Positions 23,136 to 33,576 of a stretch of DNA of 64,000 nucleotides are shown one piece after another. Made by a program: the position numbers and the translations under genes. The notes below the pieces were generated by a model. It was not told the origin of the DNA. It saw nothing but the letters and a program-made list of their open reading frames with translations, and searched no databases. Source of the stretch: Datisca glomerata (taxonomy: Eukaryota; Streptophyta; Magnoliopsida; Cucurbitales; Datiscaceae); the NCBI GenBank assembly GCA_003255025.1, contig QANY01009317.1:434001-498000 (forward strand), read 5' to 3'. How positions within the stretch are numbered: position 1 is the stretch's first letter; each line of letters starts with the position of its first letter.

Positions 23136-23174
23136 AACCCATAGAAAATTCAAGGCAAACATAAGATCAGAAAA

Positions 23175-23368
23175 TGTACACGATGCTCGTGATCGTGTAC
23201 CACTCGTGTAGTCTACACGAGCTTTACACGACCCTCATGTAGGGGTACATGATTCTCGTGTAGTCTTCATGTAGCCTACACGAGACTTACACGACCCTCG
23301 TGTAACCATCATATAGTGTACACGAGGTTTACACGATCCTCGTGTATACTACAGGATAGTTTCACGGC
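23175..23368. repeat. Palindromic CTACACGA array 5 (MULE A, leader intron)
   Basis: Units such as CTCGTGTAGTCTACACGAG and TACACGACCCTCATGTAG, the CTACACGAGG flavour of the repeat. It lies between the leader donor (AAT|GTAAGTTTT near 23610 on the minus strand) and the DUF1985 start codon. Confidence 0.85.
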
Positions 23369-23370
23369 GA

Positions 23371-23760
23371 GTGTGTACCCAGAAAACAGACACCCACCAA
23401 GATCAGAACCTTAGAAATTCTGGAAATCAGAAACTTAGAAAAAAAGCACTCAGAAACAAAAAAAAGAGCATTGTTGTGATTCAGAAATCCACAAAAAAAA
23501 AAGTAGAAACGGAGAAATCCAGAAATAAAACCCTCAGAAACCTAGAAAAAACACCTCAGAAACCTAGAAAAACACCTCAGAATCCAGAAAACAAAAACTT
23601 ACATTGTTGTGATTCCTTGCTATGGGAGACGCAGACTCAAGGATTTGTAGAGAGAGATGTTGCGACTTCGAGCGAGATAGAGATAGTAACGGTAAGAGAG
23701 AAACGAGGGAAATGTAAGTGAGGAATACGAAAGGAGCGGGTTTTCGTGTAATCGTCGGTT
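23371..23760 (-). other. 5' leader of MULE A gene with short internal repeats
   Basis: On the plus strand it shows repeated CAGAAACCTAGAAAAACACC-type units. The minus strand (TTTCTGAGTTTTTCT) corresponds to 54650-54830 in MULE B. A GTAAGTTTT donor follows the leader exon. The plus-strand 116-codon frame is a consequence of these repeats and is not called. Confidence 0.55.
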
Positions 23761-23858
23761 TTTTTCAAACTGTCGTTTGGAGTTCGTGAAAGGGTTTTTT
23801 TATAACTTCACAAGCTGATTTTGAATTGAAGGTGGACCAGGGATCACGGTAAGCAAAT

Positions 23859-23921
23859 ATTAGTGTAAGGATCAAATTTTATAAAATGATTAGTGTAAGG
23901 ATCTATTTTAGCGAAAAACTC
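23859..23921 (-). repeat. Right terminal inverted repeat of MULE A (5' end of the element)
   Basis: The inverse complement begins GAGTTTTTCGCTAAAATAGA, then CCTTACACTAATCATTTTAT. It matches the left end at 3243 and the MULE B left end at 54323. Confidence 0.7.
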
Positions 23922-24486
23922 ATTCGTTATCGGTCTCCACGGGGTCTTTTTTGTAGGAATTTCCCAATTTCTTGGTCTACAGCCGACCAATTACACTCCT
24001 AAAATCCTCGTATCTACGGAACAATTGGGTTTTGCTAAAAACGTCAGCTTGGGTTCTGTTTTGTGTATTAGGTTATAGCTTTAAATTGGTGGTGTTCTAC
24101 GGTGGTCGGTGACTGGCATACCTTTTTGTTGAAGGACTTTAAATATTATGCATTTACATCTCACAAATTTCATGCATGCATTCTATAATAGATTTGTACA
24201 CACTTCAAGCATGCAAATACTTGATTCAGAAACAGATCGTCCACTAGATATTTACACACATCCTCGATCATTGTAAAGTTTCTTCCTTTTCACTCCTTTT
24301 CGAACAGAGGAGAACCGAATAGTAATATGATCCTTTCTCAGCCGCTCTGTCGTTTTTCATTGCTAGAAATTTTGTATGTTACTATTTTTTTTTTCTTTTG
24401 TTGCTCTGCATAGTGCTTTTCTCCCAATTCAGCTTGTATGTGAATCCTGTCGGTAATTTTCTGCAGTTTACATAAGTTAAGATCAA

Positions 24487-25260
24487 ATGGCAAAACGACT
24501 GCGGCCTACATTGACGCGCGCCAAACGGATGAAGGTAAGTTTCAAGGTGAATGTTGATTGTTATAGATATTGAAAATAGTTTTTTTCCCTCATTCGGTTA
24601 AAGTCCCCATCCTCGTTTCCCTTCTGTTGGTGTTTCTTTGTCTAGCTTTTTCTTCTTTGCCTCGAATTCACTGAGTTCATGTTCCGCAAGCACTTAGATA
24701 TCTGCAGATGCCGCTACTTGGTGAATTTAGAAATTTCTGCACCTAATCTTGAGTCATATAAATTCAATGATCCAAGGATAAGCATGCCGTTAATGAACGC
24801 ACACAAGCTTGTTGAGATGTCTATTCTGCAGGAGGAATATAGGGAGGGTACTATATTTAAAATGTTCAAGCTTTCAAGATATTACTCGCAACTGCAAAAC
24901 TCACATTGGGTATCCGACTATAAGATGAGGTTAGCAACTAAGTTATAGTTTTCTACTGGATCTCCTTCTGGGTATTTCTAATGTAATTTTATTTATGTCC
25001 ATCTTGATTTTGCATATGGGAACAAATTGAGCATATTAAATATCCAGTCTTTGGCAATCTAAAGGAATTGGAATTGGAAGTGAAAGGTGGAGATGGGAAT
25101 ACACTTCTAGTCTTCACATCCCTGATAAAAGCATCTCCTTTCTTGCTAAAGTTTTCTTTGAAGGTGAACCGTCTTCTCTATTTTTGTTGCCTCAATTTGA
25201 ATTCTGGAATGATTTAAAGCTAGTGTTACCTCCCTTCTTTCTTGCTAAACAATTGAAGGG
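24487..25260 (+). pseudogene. F-box/FBD/LRR-like gene remnant lacking the F-box
   Basis: A possible first exon MAKRLRPTLTRAKRMK (24487-24534) ends in a perfect AAG|GTAAGT donor. A second coding stretch (about 24646-24930) reads LVNLEISAPNLESYKFNDPR, typical of the LRR-like region of plant F-box/FBD proteins (LxISAPNLxSxxY). A third (about 25040-25164) reads YPVFGNLKELELEVKGGDGN then TLLVFTSLIKASPFLLKFSL, ending AAG|GTGAAC. No F-box motif (about 40 residues with LPxxIL) is seen between exon 1 and the LRR part. The gene is truncated or the F-box exon was lost. A complete F-box protein would be an SCF ubiquitin-ligase adaptor. Confidence 0.6.
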
Positions 25261-25485
25261 GATTAGAATGGCTTGGCTATCTCGTCCTACCTATGGTATT
25301 GCGAGTTCTTTAAAGTTAATAATTTACTCAGATGCTACTGTCATTGTCATGTGATTTGGGTTTTGTGTACTTTTGACGAAGCGGAAGCAATAAACAAAGA
25401 ACAAGAGAGAAATCTTTTAAGAAACAAGACTGAATTTTTGAATGACTCGATCATACAACGACTGCCTTTATATAGGGCTCTAATA

Positions 25486-25605
25486 CTCGGTGAACAAGTA
25501 AAACATTAACAATAAAATACTTGCTCTCCAAGTAAACTTATACTTGGTGAACAAGTAAAACATTAACAAGAAAAATACTTGCTCTCCAAGTAAACTTGAG
25601 TAACA
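25486..25605. repeat. Two-copy tandem repeat, about 56 bp
   Basis: GGTGAACAAGTAAAACATTAAC followed by an AATACTTGCTCTCCAAGTAAACTT block occurs twice in a row (about 25490 and 25546). Confidence 0.85.
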
Positions 25606-26990
25606 AGTGTATCCGTTCTACATCAACTTTCGTAGGTTGTGATTTGTATATTGGATGGAACTGTTTGTCTTATGGAAACTCTCTTTTTTCAGGTATTTTT
25701 TTACACAATATTTTTACGGACACAAGGAAAAAAGAAATATTCAATAGGCTGAGCTTCTGAGTCCGCGATTGTATTTTGTCTTCGTTTGGTATATTTTCTC
25801 CATCTCGGAGATTACGTGACTGTTCTTGGTCACTGGGAATGCATAATTCTTGTTTGTGGTCTTAAATCCAAATGAATATTAATGTTAGCTAGCTTGGAGA
25901 AAACCCGCAAATATTGCTGTTTCTCCCCATTGAAAAAAAAAACGAGAGACCAGGACAAAAGCGAGTTTATAGTTATGTCACTTACCCCTAACAAACACTA
26001 ACAAAATCTTCGAAGTGTTTTTTTATAAGAATAGTCCATAATGATCCTCAAACACAAAAATAAAAAAACGCATTGTACTTTTTTATTTTTTCAATACCAG
26101 TGTAGAGTAGACCATTCCTTTTTAATCAAACTACTTACATCCAACAAGGCCGATCCCTCTGCAATTCTCACCTTCTTCACACATAAAAATCTTGTTCGGT
26201 GGAAGCAGTTAGGTCTTAAAATAATTGGTCTTCAGATTTTAAATTTTAATCTCTAATGTCTTCTTGAATACATTCCCAGAAAATGATAATAATTGGGAAA
26301 ATAAAAAGTATAATTTGCTAATCGTTTATTAATTGATGTTTAAATAATTCGTCATATTAATTTACCAATTATAAAATGAATTATTTAACAATTATAATTT
26401 ATTTGATTTAGAATCACTAAAAATGTCATGTTTTCATGTTTTGTAAATTCAATTCAACAATATAATTTGGAAAACAAATCTTGAATATATGGTAAATTCA
26501 ACAATAATCAAGCAATAACTGTATACTCATCCAACGAAGCAGACCCAACAGTTAAATAGTTCAAGTTCATCCCTGGTGAAGTTTCCTTTCTAACAAGTAA
26601 CTGAAAGGAGGCTGAGTGAATATTTGTTTCTTTTCTTTTTTGTCAAAGGAGGGTGAGTGAATCTCCCATAATTACACGACAATATATGTCATCCTAAATC
26701 ACGTGTGCAAAATAAAATAACAAGCAACAAATCAATTTCAAAGTACGATTCGTGACTCTCTGGACAATACATTGCGCCAAACTAATCGCAATCAATCTAG
26801 TAATACAACTCATGCTTTGGTATCGGTCGACTTAATCTACTTTTAGATAATTTTCATATAGTTTTACATGAAGTGATCTAACTGTACGTAGATTAATTCC
26901 CGGTATAAGTATGTCGAGCAAGTACATAAGAGTTTTCCCAGCAATATGCTAAGTTGAGTATCATATACTAAATTGAGTGGGTTTAAGTTT
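25606..26990. other. Intergenic, nothing recognised
   Basis: AT-rich sequence. I read the minus strand here looking for the missing C-terminal exons of the GDSL gene (the KGAKY-like region and the DxxH block) and found none. The small plus-strand frame at 26041-26256 has no recognisable feature. Confidence 0.55.
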
Positions 26991-26996
26991 ATTTTA

Positions 26997-27620
26997 TTAC
27001 CTCAAGATTCCGGTAAAAGTGGCAATAGCAAGCTTCCTAATAGTGTCATCAGGGATTGAAGAGCCAAGATTATAAGCATAGTCATTGACACCAATTTCAC
27101 CAACCCAAAACAGTGCATCATCAAACACTTGTTTACATTCCACCACTGCCCCATTCTTACACCCTCCACTTTCCAACAATTTATCGAACCATATCATCTG
27201 AGTTTGGATCGACTGAGGGGTAATGTCGAGTGTAAGATTGTTCTTCACAAAGAAAGCATGGTTTATAGCTGTCGATCCAGCCACCGCGAAATTCACACCG
27301 TGAGATGCATCCTTCCCTTTCAAGTACTGGTAAGGAGGCAGGAATGGCAAGGACAGAGCTTGAGCTACAAAGTCAATCCCTAGCCGTCCATCAGAGTATC
27401 TATTGGTGAGGTGATGAAAGTAGGTCATCCCATAAGGGAGGGTTGAAACGTGGCCAAATCCAGATGGGCCTGTGACGGATCGGGTGTTGCCGGTGTCCGT
27501 GAATGAGTCTCCGAAAGCGTAAAATTTCTTGAAGGTACGAGATAACTGTGATTCTGGCTGTGTTGCAGTAGCAGAGAAAGCAAAGAGGATGAAAATGGAG
27601 AGAGATTTGAATGAATTCAT
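26997..27620 (-). pseudogene. GDSL esterase/lipase, first exon only
   Basis: I chose the start at 27620 (MNSFKSLSIFILFAFSATAT) because it gives a signal peptide and a TATA box about 50 nt upstream. The in-frame ATG at 27731 would lie upstream of that TATA box. Block I carries the nucleophile Ser in FYAFGDSFTDTGN (about residues 33-45), followed by YSDGRLGIDFVAQALSLPFL and block III with GEIGVNDYAYN (Gly and Asn of the oxyanion hole). The exon gives about 207 residues and ends at a plausible TTGAG|GTAATA donor. Family members are about 350-380 residues long. The catalytic Asp/His block is absent downstream, so the product would be inactive. It was probably a secreted lipid- or ester-hydrolase. 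Confidence 0.8.
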
Positions 27621-27666
27621 TGTCTGTAAGCTCTTACAAGCAGACCAGGAAAGTCTAATATTGTGG

Positions 27667-27680
27667 CCTTTTTTATACTC
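27667..27680 (-). promoter_or_regulatory. TATA box of the GDSL lipase gene
   Basis: The minus strand reads GAGTATAAAAAAGG, about 50 nt upstream of the preferred ATG at 27620. This is the usual spacing for a plant core promoter with a short 5' UTR. Confidence 0.55.
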
Positions 27681-27739
27681 GCATAAGGCTAATGATGCTG
27701 AGTTTTTTCTTTCTTCATTTGGGGTGAACACTTAACAAA

Positions 27740-28140
27740 TGAGCAGAGGTGAGATAAGAAGTAGATTGAAGCATAGTTGGTTGGAGTTCTAAATTAGGGG
27801 TGTCCCACAACAACAGTTTTTCGTCCGTTTTCTGCTATTTTTTTTAGTTAAGTGTAAACACCATAACTAGATAAATTAGTAAAGTTAGTTAAGTCTTCAT
27901 ATTAATACTTTAAAAATTAAGGATTCAAGTCCTATCTTCATTTTTTTTAGAATATGTAATATAACTTTAAAAATTAATAAAGTATACACACAACATTCCA
28001 TTATTCGTGAAGCAAAAATGATGTGTTTAAATATGTTAAATTTAATAGATTTTGGACAAAAAGTGAGCATAATTACAAAAACATCAAAAAGGGAAGTGTG
28101 CTCACAACTAACCCTTCATTAAAGTAAGTCTAGCGAGCAT
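27740..28140. other. Upstream region of the GDSL remnant, no gene recognised
   Basis: AT-rich noncoding sequence between the GDSL promoter and the truncated end of Copia 3. No motif that I can support beyond the TATA box. Confidence 0.5.
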
Positions 28141-28559
28141 TTCGGTTCATTAACCATTTGGGCGGTTCTTTGGCATATAACTTAAATATTGCAACTACCA
28201 TGTCATGGCTATTGGTTCATCTTTAATGCTTTAAAACTAACCTTTATTCCCATGTTCTTTTCTATACATCGATTCTATTTCCTAGTTCATGACATCTTGT
28301 CATTTCTCATTTTCAGGATCATTCATCGCCTTTTTAAGGTTAATGGATCGTCATTATCAGTGTCAGATATTAGGATATGTGCCTCTAATTCATAGCGAAT
28401 TGATTGTCTTACAACCATCCCACTACGACGTTGCACCGAGATTTTCTGAATAGGAACAGTGATTTCTATGGTTTGTCGTTTATCGGTTAATGATGAATGT
28501 GCTATGATCTTATCAGACCTAATTCTTCAAGAACTACTTTACTTCGAGGTTTGTAGTTT

Positions 28560-29400
28560 TTCATATAGTCGCATGCAAGGAATGTGGCATTTGTCGATAC
28601 AAACATCTTTTGATCCTTGTGACTATAAAAGTACCCACCTCTAGTCTCTGAGCATGGCCAACAAATATACACACTTCAGACCTTAAGTCTAACTTTTCAG
28701 TCTTGGGTCTATGAACATGAGCTACACACCCCCATATACGAAAATGATGCAAACTAGGTTTAGAGTCATTCTACAACTCTAAAGGTGTCTTGCTTACAAA
28801 CTCAGAAGACATTACCTTCAAAGTGTAAGATGCCGTTTGAAGTGAATATCCCCAAAATGTGATTGGTAGTGATGAGTAACTTAATGTAGGGTTCAATTTT
28901 TTCTTTCTGAAACATCATTTTGTTGTGGCGTTCCAGGTGTTGTGATTTGGGATAGAATGTCATACTCTAGCAGATAATCCTTGAATTCTAAATCCAAGTA
29001 TTCACCATTTCGATCTGATCGAAGTGTTTTCAATGATTTACCTAATTGCTTTTCAACTTCACCTTTGAAGTCCTTAAACTTTTCAAAAGTTTCAGACTTT
29101 CTATGCATTAGGTAAGTATAACCATATGTAGAGTAATTATCCATAAATGTGACAAAATATTCATACCTACATCTAGCTTGTTCGTTGATTGGTCTACAGA
29201 CATCACTATGTACTAGCTCAAGTGGTTCCTTGGCTCTTTGGCCCTTTCCTGTGAAAGGTCTCTTAATCATGTTTCTCTCTAGACAAGATTCACAAAAAAG
29301 AAAAGTCTCAACTTTTAGTTCTCTCAAAGCATCATACTTTATTAAATTGTCTAATCTATCTAGATTAATATGTCACAACCTAAGATGACATAGATATGTG
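28560..29400 (-). pseudogene. Copia 3 integrase
   Basis: The frame 28893-29327 reads FCESCLERNMIKRPFTGKGQ, then LELVHSDVCRPINEQARCRY, then FVTFMDNYSTYGYTYLMHRK, the start and catalytic core of a Copia integrase with the HSD aspartate and DNYS/T aspartate visible. It ends TPGTPQQNDVSERKN, containing the region of the third acidic residue. The frame 28561-28752 is the downstream region (MHHFRIWGCVAHVHRPKTEK). Frameshifts separate them near 28890 and 28750. Confidence 0.85.
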
Positions 29401-30321
29401 TTATCATTATCACGAGAAACTTTTTACCGTTGTTACTTTTAGGATTCGCTACTTTAAATAATTCAAAATTATTTAACACGCATTGAGTCGGTTTTAAGCA
29501 TATACAGTCCGCTCGATACATTAACATGACAAATATTGAATCCATTCTTTGAAATAATAAACTCATTATTAATTAAAAAAACTTCAAAAAATTGTTCATG
29601 CAGTAAGGAAAGAGAAATAAAATTTCTTAAAAATCCAACAATATAATAAACATCGTTAAAAACTAAATAATTATTTTCAAAATTAAGGCGGACTGTCCCT
29701 AATGCTTTTGCTAACACAAGCGCACCACTATCAACTCTCATCATCACCTCGCCATCAACTAGTTCCCTTGCGAATCAAGCATCTGTAGAGAAGAACATAC
29801 ATGGTTAGTGGCTCCCGAATCTAATATCCAGGATGACAAATCATATTCCACAAAATAAGTTTCAAGTATAAGTAAATCATATTTACCTTTACTTTTCAGC
29901 ACTTGTTACAGTTTTTCTTCCATTGACTTTCAACTCCATAATGGAAACATTTTCCCTTGGTTCTTTCTTCTTGAAGTTGTTGTCTTTCTTATTCTCGTTG
30001 GACTTAAGATGACTTCTCAGATTTCTTTCTTTTCTTATTCTTACTTCTGTCATTACCATTGTTCTTTTTCTTTTTGTTACTATTAACAGCAAAGGAAGAA
30101 GGGTTTGGCTCAGCAACATTTACCTCGCCCACAATGGTAGCTCTTGTATCTATAACACATGCATTGATAGCAGGATTTTCAGGACATTCTTCAGTAAGAA
30201 TAAACTTGTTGTTCTCATATACTAGCATCATATTCAAGTTCAACTTCCATCTTATGAAATTATCACCATTAAGTTTTTCAAGTGCAAGTAAAGTAAGAAT
30301 GGGGTAGCCCAAGGTAGACAT
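29400..30321 (-). pseudogene. Copia 3 gag-protease-pre-integrase, gag internally deleted
   Basis: The ATG at 30321 opens MSTLGYPILTLLALEKLNGD, then FIRWKLNLNMMLVYENN. After TEECPENPAINA it jumps to the linker GEVNVAEPNPSS that in Copia 1 comes about 500 bp later, so most of the capsid part is lost. A Lys-rich stretch and a remnant of the knuckle and protease follow (about 29980-29770), then FNDVYYIVGFLRNFISLSLL (29469-29747), the pre-integrase part. Confidence 0.75.
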
Positions 30322-32680
30322 ATTAATAACTAAAAAATAAAACATACATTATGCAATATAATTGTAATAAATATCAAGAAATTCAGAAAGTAAACGTGAT
30401 GCGTGAATGCAACATATTTAACACATAAATTTAACATCTACTCATCTACGATAAAACAACCTAACAATTAATGTGCTATCTTATGGTCAGTTAGATTAAT
30501 CTTAGACTATTTATGAGACATTCTCATCCTTATTAATTAAAACTTAAAATATCTCATTTTTCTCTTTTAATAATAAGCTATCACTTTTTAGGATTGAGCC
30601 ATTATTTTAGAGAGTGAAAATAAAGTTTTGATCTTTGAGTTATAAGGCATATGATAGTCCTAATTTCATTTTGTCGGGTTGTACATCTTTTATTAATTTA
30701 TTATTGGGTTTAGAATTCATTTGGACTGAAGAGCTTCCTCACTCTGAGAGCACGTTGGTACATGAAGGTCTACCAAGATTAAAAAAAATGTGAAAATTCG
30801 TGTTTGGTTGAAGAGAAAGTGAAGGGTATTTAATGCAAAATAACTTGTTAGTGATTTGATGTATTATTCTTAATATGCCTTGTTTTCTTTTCTTTGTTCT
30901 AGGATGTTCACGGTTCGATTCAAAAGTCTGACATCTTTAGGTGGTTTGCAATAAAATCCGGTTTTGATTCGCATTTATCAATTTCATGTTCTTTAATTGA
31001 CGCTTATTCGCGATGTGGACACATGGGTCAAGTCATAATTATCCACTCAAAGTTTGATTGTGATTTTGTGAGTGTAACATATTATTTCAGATTCCATGAC
31101 TTGATTTAGAATATGTCGTCTTAAGGTCGGTCAAAACTAAATTACATCACTTAGTCATATCTTCTTAAGAAATTCAACATTAGTATTGATACAGCTCAAA
31201 ACCTTCTTTAGGGAGATAAAAATAAAGCCATATCTAGGCCTTCACTGTATATCACGGTGTTGTACTAATAATGGAGACTATAGGTTATATTGATATGTCA
31301 ACCTTCTCCCACTCACTATTCTAAGATAATGTATTTCTATTTTAACTAATCAATTAATTTCAAATTAATTACTAATTACAATAACCTTATGAATGTACAA
31401 TTAATAGCTAATCCAATCTAATTGATCTAAATTCATTTAACCTTCTAAAGAGTCTAAGTCAAAATTAGATAAACTTAGAATAACTAATTAATTACATTCA
31501 TGCAACTTTAATAAAACTCTTTTAATAAAGTTGGTTATTCTAAAAGTTACTATATCGTTTAGAGTTGTATGATTATCAAGTTTTAACTAATTAAAACCTA
31601 ACAATTTACAAGTAACTGATTTCTCAAAACAATTCATATAAACATATTAGAAAAATCATAATCAACCATGTTTCTACTAATGAGATGCATGATTAAATAA
31701 AACTGTGTGGAGTTTCATGTATGATATGTAGTCGACTAATGAATGGTCATGTTATCAATCAAATCAATAAACATGTATTTAACAATTAAGCAAAAAAATG
31801 ATGAATTGAGTGATTATTGGATATTTCTAAATTACAACCTTTGAAAAATTGAAATAATTATAAAGTAGACTTCAAGAATACATATTTCTAACATAGCTCG
31901 TTCTCCACTAGAGGTCCATCTTTATAATCTTCAAATTTTGAACAAAATCCTTTAATTAGAATAAACTATTTTTCCTAATTAAATAACCTCTATAATTATC
32001 TTTTAAAATTATTGAATTTGATTGGTCAAAAAATAATTTAATGACTTAACAAACTTGGGTCAAATCCAATTAGTCAATTAATTTTAATTTTCATAAAATT
32101 AATAATTAATAACTAATTTAAATTACATTAATTTAAAAAGGTAAAAGGTAAAAGATAGAGATAGGGTATTCGTAAAACATTGCAGGGAGAGGGTAACACG
32201 GTATCAGTGTTTCTGCAAAACTTTCCTGACAGTGATAACAATTGCCACCGATGATAGGACTCTCCGACCGTCGTCGACCACTGCTGATGACCGTTATGGC
32301 GACGCCAATTTTTCTAGCGGCGCCAGCGTCAGAAATCCAATTAACGGTGTCGGCGCCAGAATTCTTTAGGAATTCCTATTTATTTTTTTTCTTCCTCGTT
32401 CGTCTCATGCGTTTTTCGTCTTCTCACGATCGGAACTATTACAACATGATATTCAAAATAAAATTACAAAAATTTCTATGTCTCAAAACGGCTTACACAA
32501 AATCTAAGGATAAATAAAAAGAACAAAGATTAAATCCATAATCACCATACAATTAACGGTTCATCATCAAACCATACATTCGAAAAAATAAATCATTCAT
32601 TCATTCATAAATATCCAAATATATTATGAACAATGCAATAACTCACACACAGTATTTAATATACAAATATATAATGACCA
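30322..32680 (-). other. Copia 3 untranslated leader
   Basis: Noncoding, collinear with the Copia 1 leader (9079-9971 and 18713-19425). A stretch with no counterpart in Copia 1 (about 30580-31020, from GGATTGAGCC to CGCGATGTGGAC) looks like a further small insertion. The GC-rich part 32190-32400 (ACCGATGATAGG, GCGACGCCAATTTTTC) carries a chance 91-codon frame. Confidence 0.65.
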
Positions 32681-32691
32681 CTCTGATACCA
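32681..32691 (-). promoter_or_regulatory. tRNA-iMet primer-binding site of Copia 3
   Basis: The plus-strand CTCTGATACCA is the complement of TGGTATCAGAG, the standard Copia PBS that pairs with the 3' end of initiator methionine tRNA. It lies directly inside the presumed 5' LTR boundary (CGTTGGAAACAC at 32694 on), as expected for minus-strand orientation. Confidence 0.85.
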
Positions 32692-32694
32692 ATC

Positions 32695-33576
32695 GTTGGA
32701 AACACGACGATCTCATAGCGAAAAATGTGGGATCGTCCTTGAAAGGTGTAGCTTCCTTAGGCATCTTGGAAGTGCTCCTCCTCAGGCCTCCTAGGGGGCA
32801 ACCTAGGGCGCGGCTCCCCATGCCGCCACAGGGGGGGGACCATGGGGGTGGCTCCTCATTGCGCCTATGCCTCGGGGTAACCGAGGGCAATTGGTGTGTT
32901 AATGCGAGTCTTTCATTTCAAAGTTGGTTACACGACTACTCGATGCCACAAAGGCACAACTAGTTGAGAGCATGAAAAATTATCACGCGTTGTAAATGCT
33001 ACGTCGTTTTAAGGGTGTGGCCACGTTTTAAGCATGATCACATTTTAAGTGTGTGACCACGTTTTAGACGTGGTCACGTGATTTCCATGTCATTGCAAAG
33101 GACGGGTCCATGGTCCCCACTTGATCATATCTATATAAAAGAGTCTTTTGTGTCATTATGAGGATCATCAATTCCACACTCTTGGAGGTTAAACATTAGA
33201 GAATATTTCTTTGGAGTTCTTACTAACCTTAGAACAGTAAAGGAATTGTCACCTCCTGACGATCTTCTAAGGGTGCTTGTACTTCACCCTGCCGACCACG
33301 CATGTTCCATGTTCTCATACTTACCTATCATAAACTAAGCCATTCAAATCATACATGGTCTGAAAATCTCTGAACACATTTACTTAGAATGAGATCTTCT
33401 TATATTCAGTTGAATAGAAAAACGTCATGTTTCATCTAGACTATAAATAAAAAATAGATAATCCGATCTGATTAAAAAAGGTATCAAATTTCTTTCGGTC
33501 TCTATGTTTAACAAGTCTTATCCGTTCAAATATGAGTCAACTACTCATATCAGCCGTAAATCCCAACACCCAACAC
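32695..33576 (-). repeat. Possible 5' LTR of Copia 3
   Basis: It starts beside the PBS (TTGGAAACACGACG, similar to TGTCGGAAACACAACG at the Copia 4 LTR, 58972) and could end at a CCCAACA near 33576, the terminus seen in the other Copia LTRs. There is no second copy in the window to prove it. A GC-rich block (32760-32880) and a plus-strand promoter-like block inside it are unexplained and could belong to another inserted element. Confidence 0.35.
32990..33145 (+). promoter_or_regulatory. Promoter-like block: repeated CCACGTTTTA, G-box and TATA
   Basis: GTGTGRCCACGTTTTA-like units recur at about 33015, 33035 (TGATCACATTTTAAG) and 33051. A palindromic G-box CACGTG lies at 33075-33080, and CTATATAAAAG (33131-33141) follows about 55 bp later. 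The order is that of a plant promoter firing rightwards. It does not match the minus-strand orientation of Copia 3. No downstream coding region is seen. Confidence 0.4.

Larger units (their letters stand above)
3243..23921 (-). mobile_element. MULE A: Ulp1/DUF1985-carrying Mutator-like element, interrupted by nested Copia elements
   Basis: The left end (3243-3305) and the inverted right end (23859-23921) match over about 60 bp. Both begin with a GA/GG then T-run then GCTAAAAT-like sequence and contain the shared core CACTAATCATTTT. Between them on the minus strand lie a DUF1985 exon, a Glu/Lys-rich exon and an Ulp1-like exon start, separated by palindromic repeat arrays. Copia 1 occupies about 3975-19425. 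Without it the element would be about 5.2 kb. Ulp1-bearing MULEs (Kaonashi/CUMULE type) are known in plants. No MURA-type transposase is visible and no clear 9-11 bp target duplication flanks the ends, so the superfamily call rests on TIRs and cargo. Confidence 0.65.
28150..33576 (-). mobile_element. Copia 3: truncated Copia retrotransposon with primer-binding site
   Basis: On the minus strand: possible 5' LTR (about 32695-33576), PBS (32681-32691), long leader (32680-30322), gag start (30321), protease, pre-integrase and integrase (29830-28560). The element then stops in the integrase-RT linker near 28150. RT, RNase H and the 3' LTR are missing. Sequence and order parallel Copia 1 closely. 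Gag has an internal deletion. Confidence 0.75.

Noticed and set aside
3243..23921. A clear 9-11 bp target-site duplication for MULE A
   Set aside because: The flanks (ATTTCTTTA before 3243, ATTCGTTAT after 23921) agree at only five of nine positions, which is too weak to claim.
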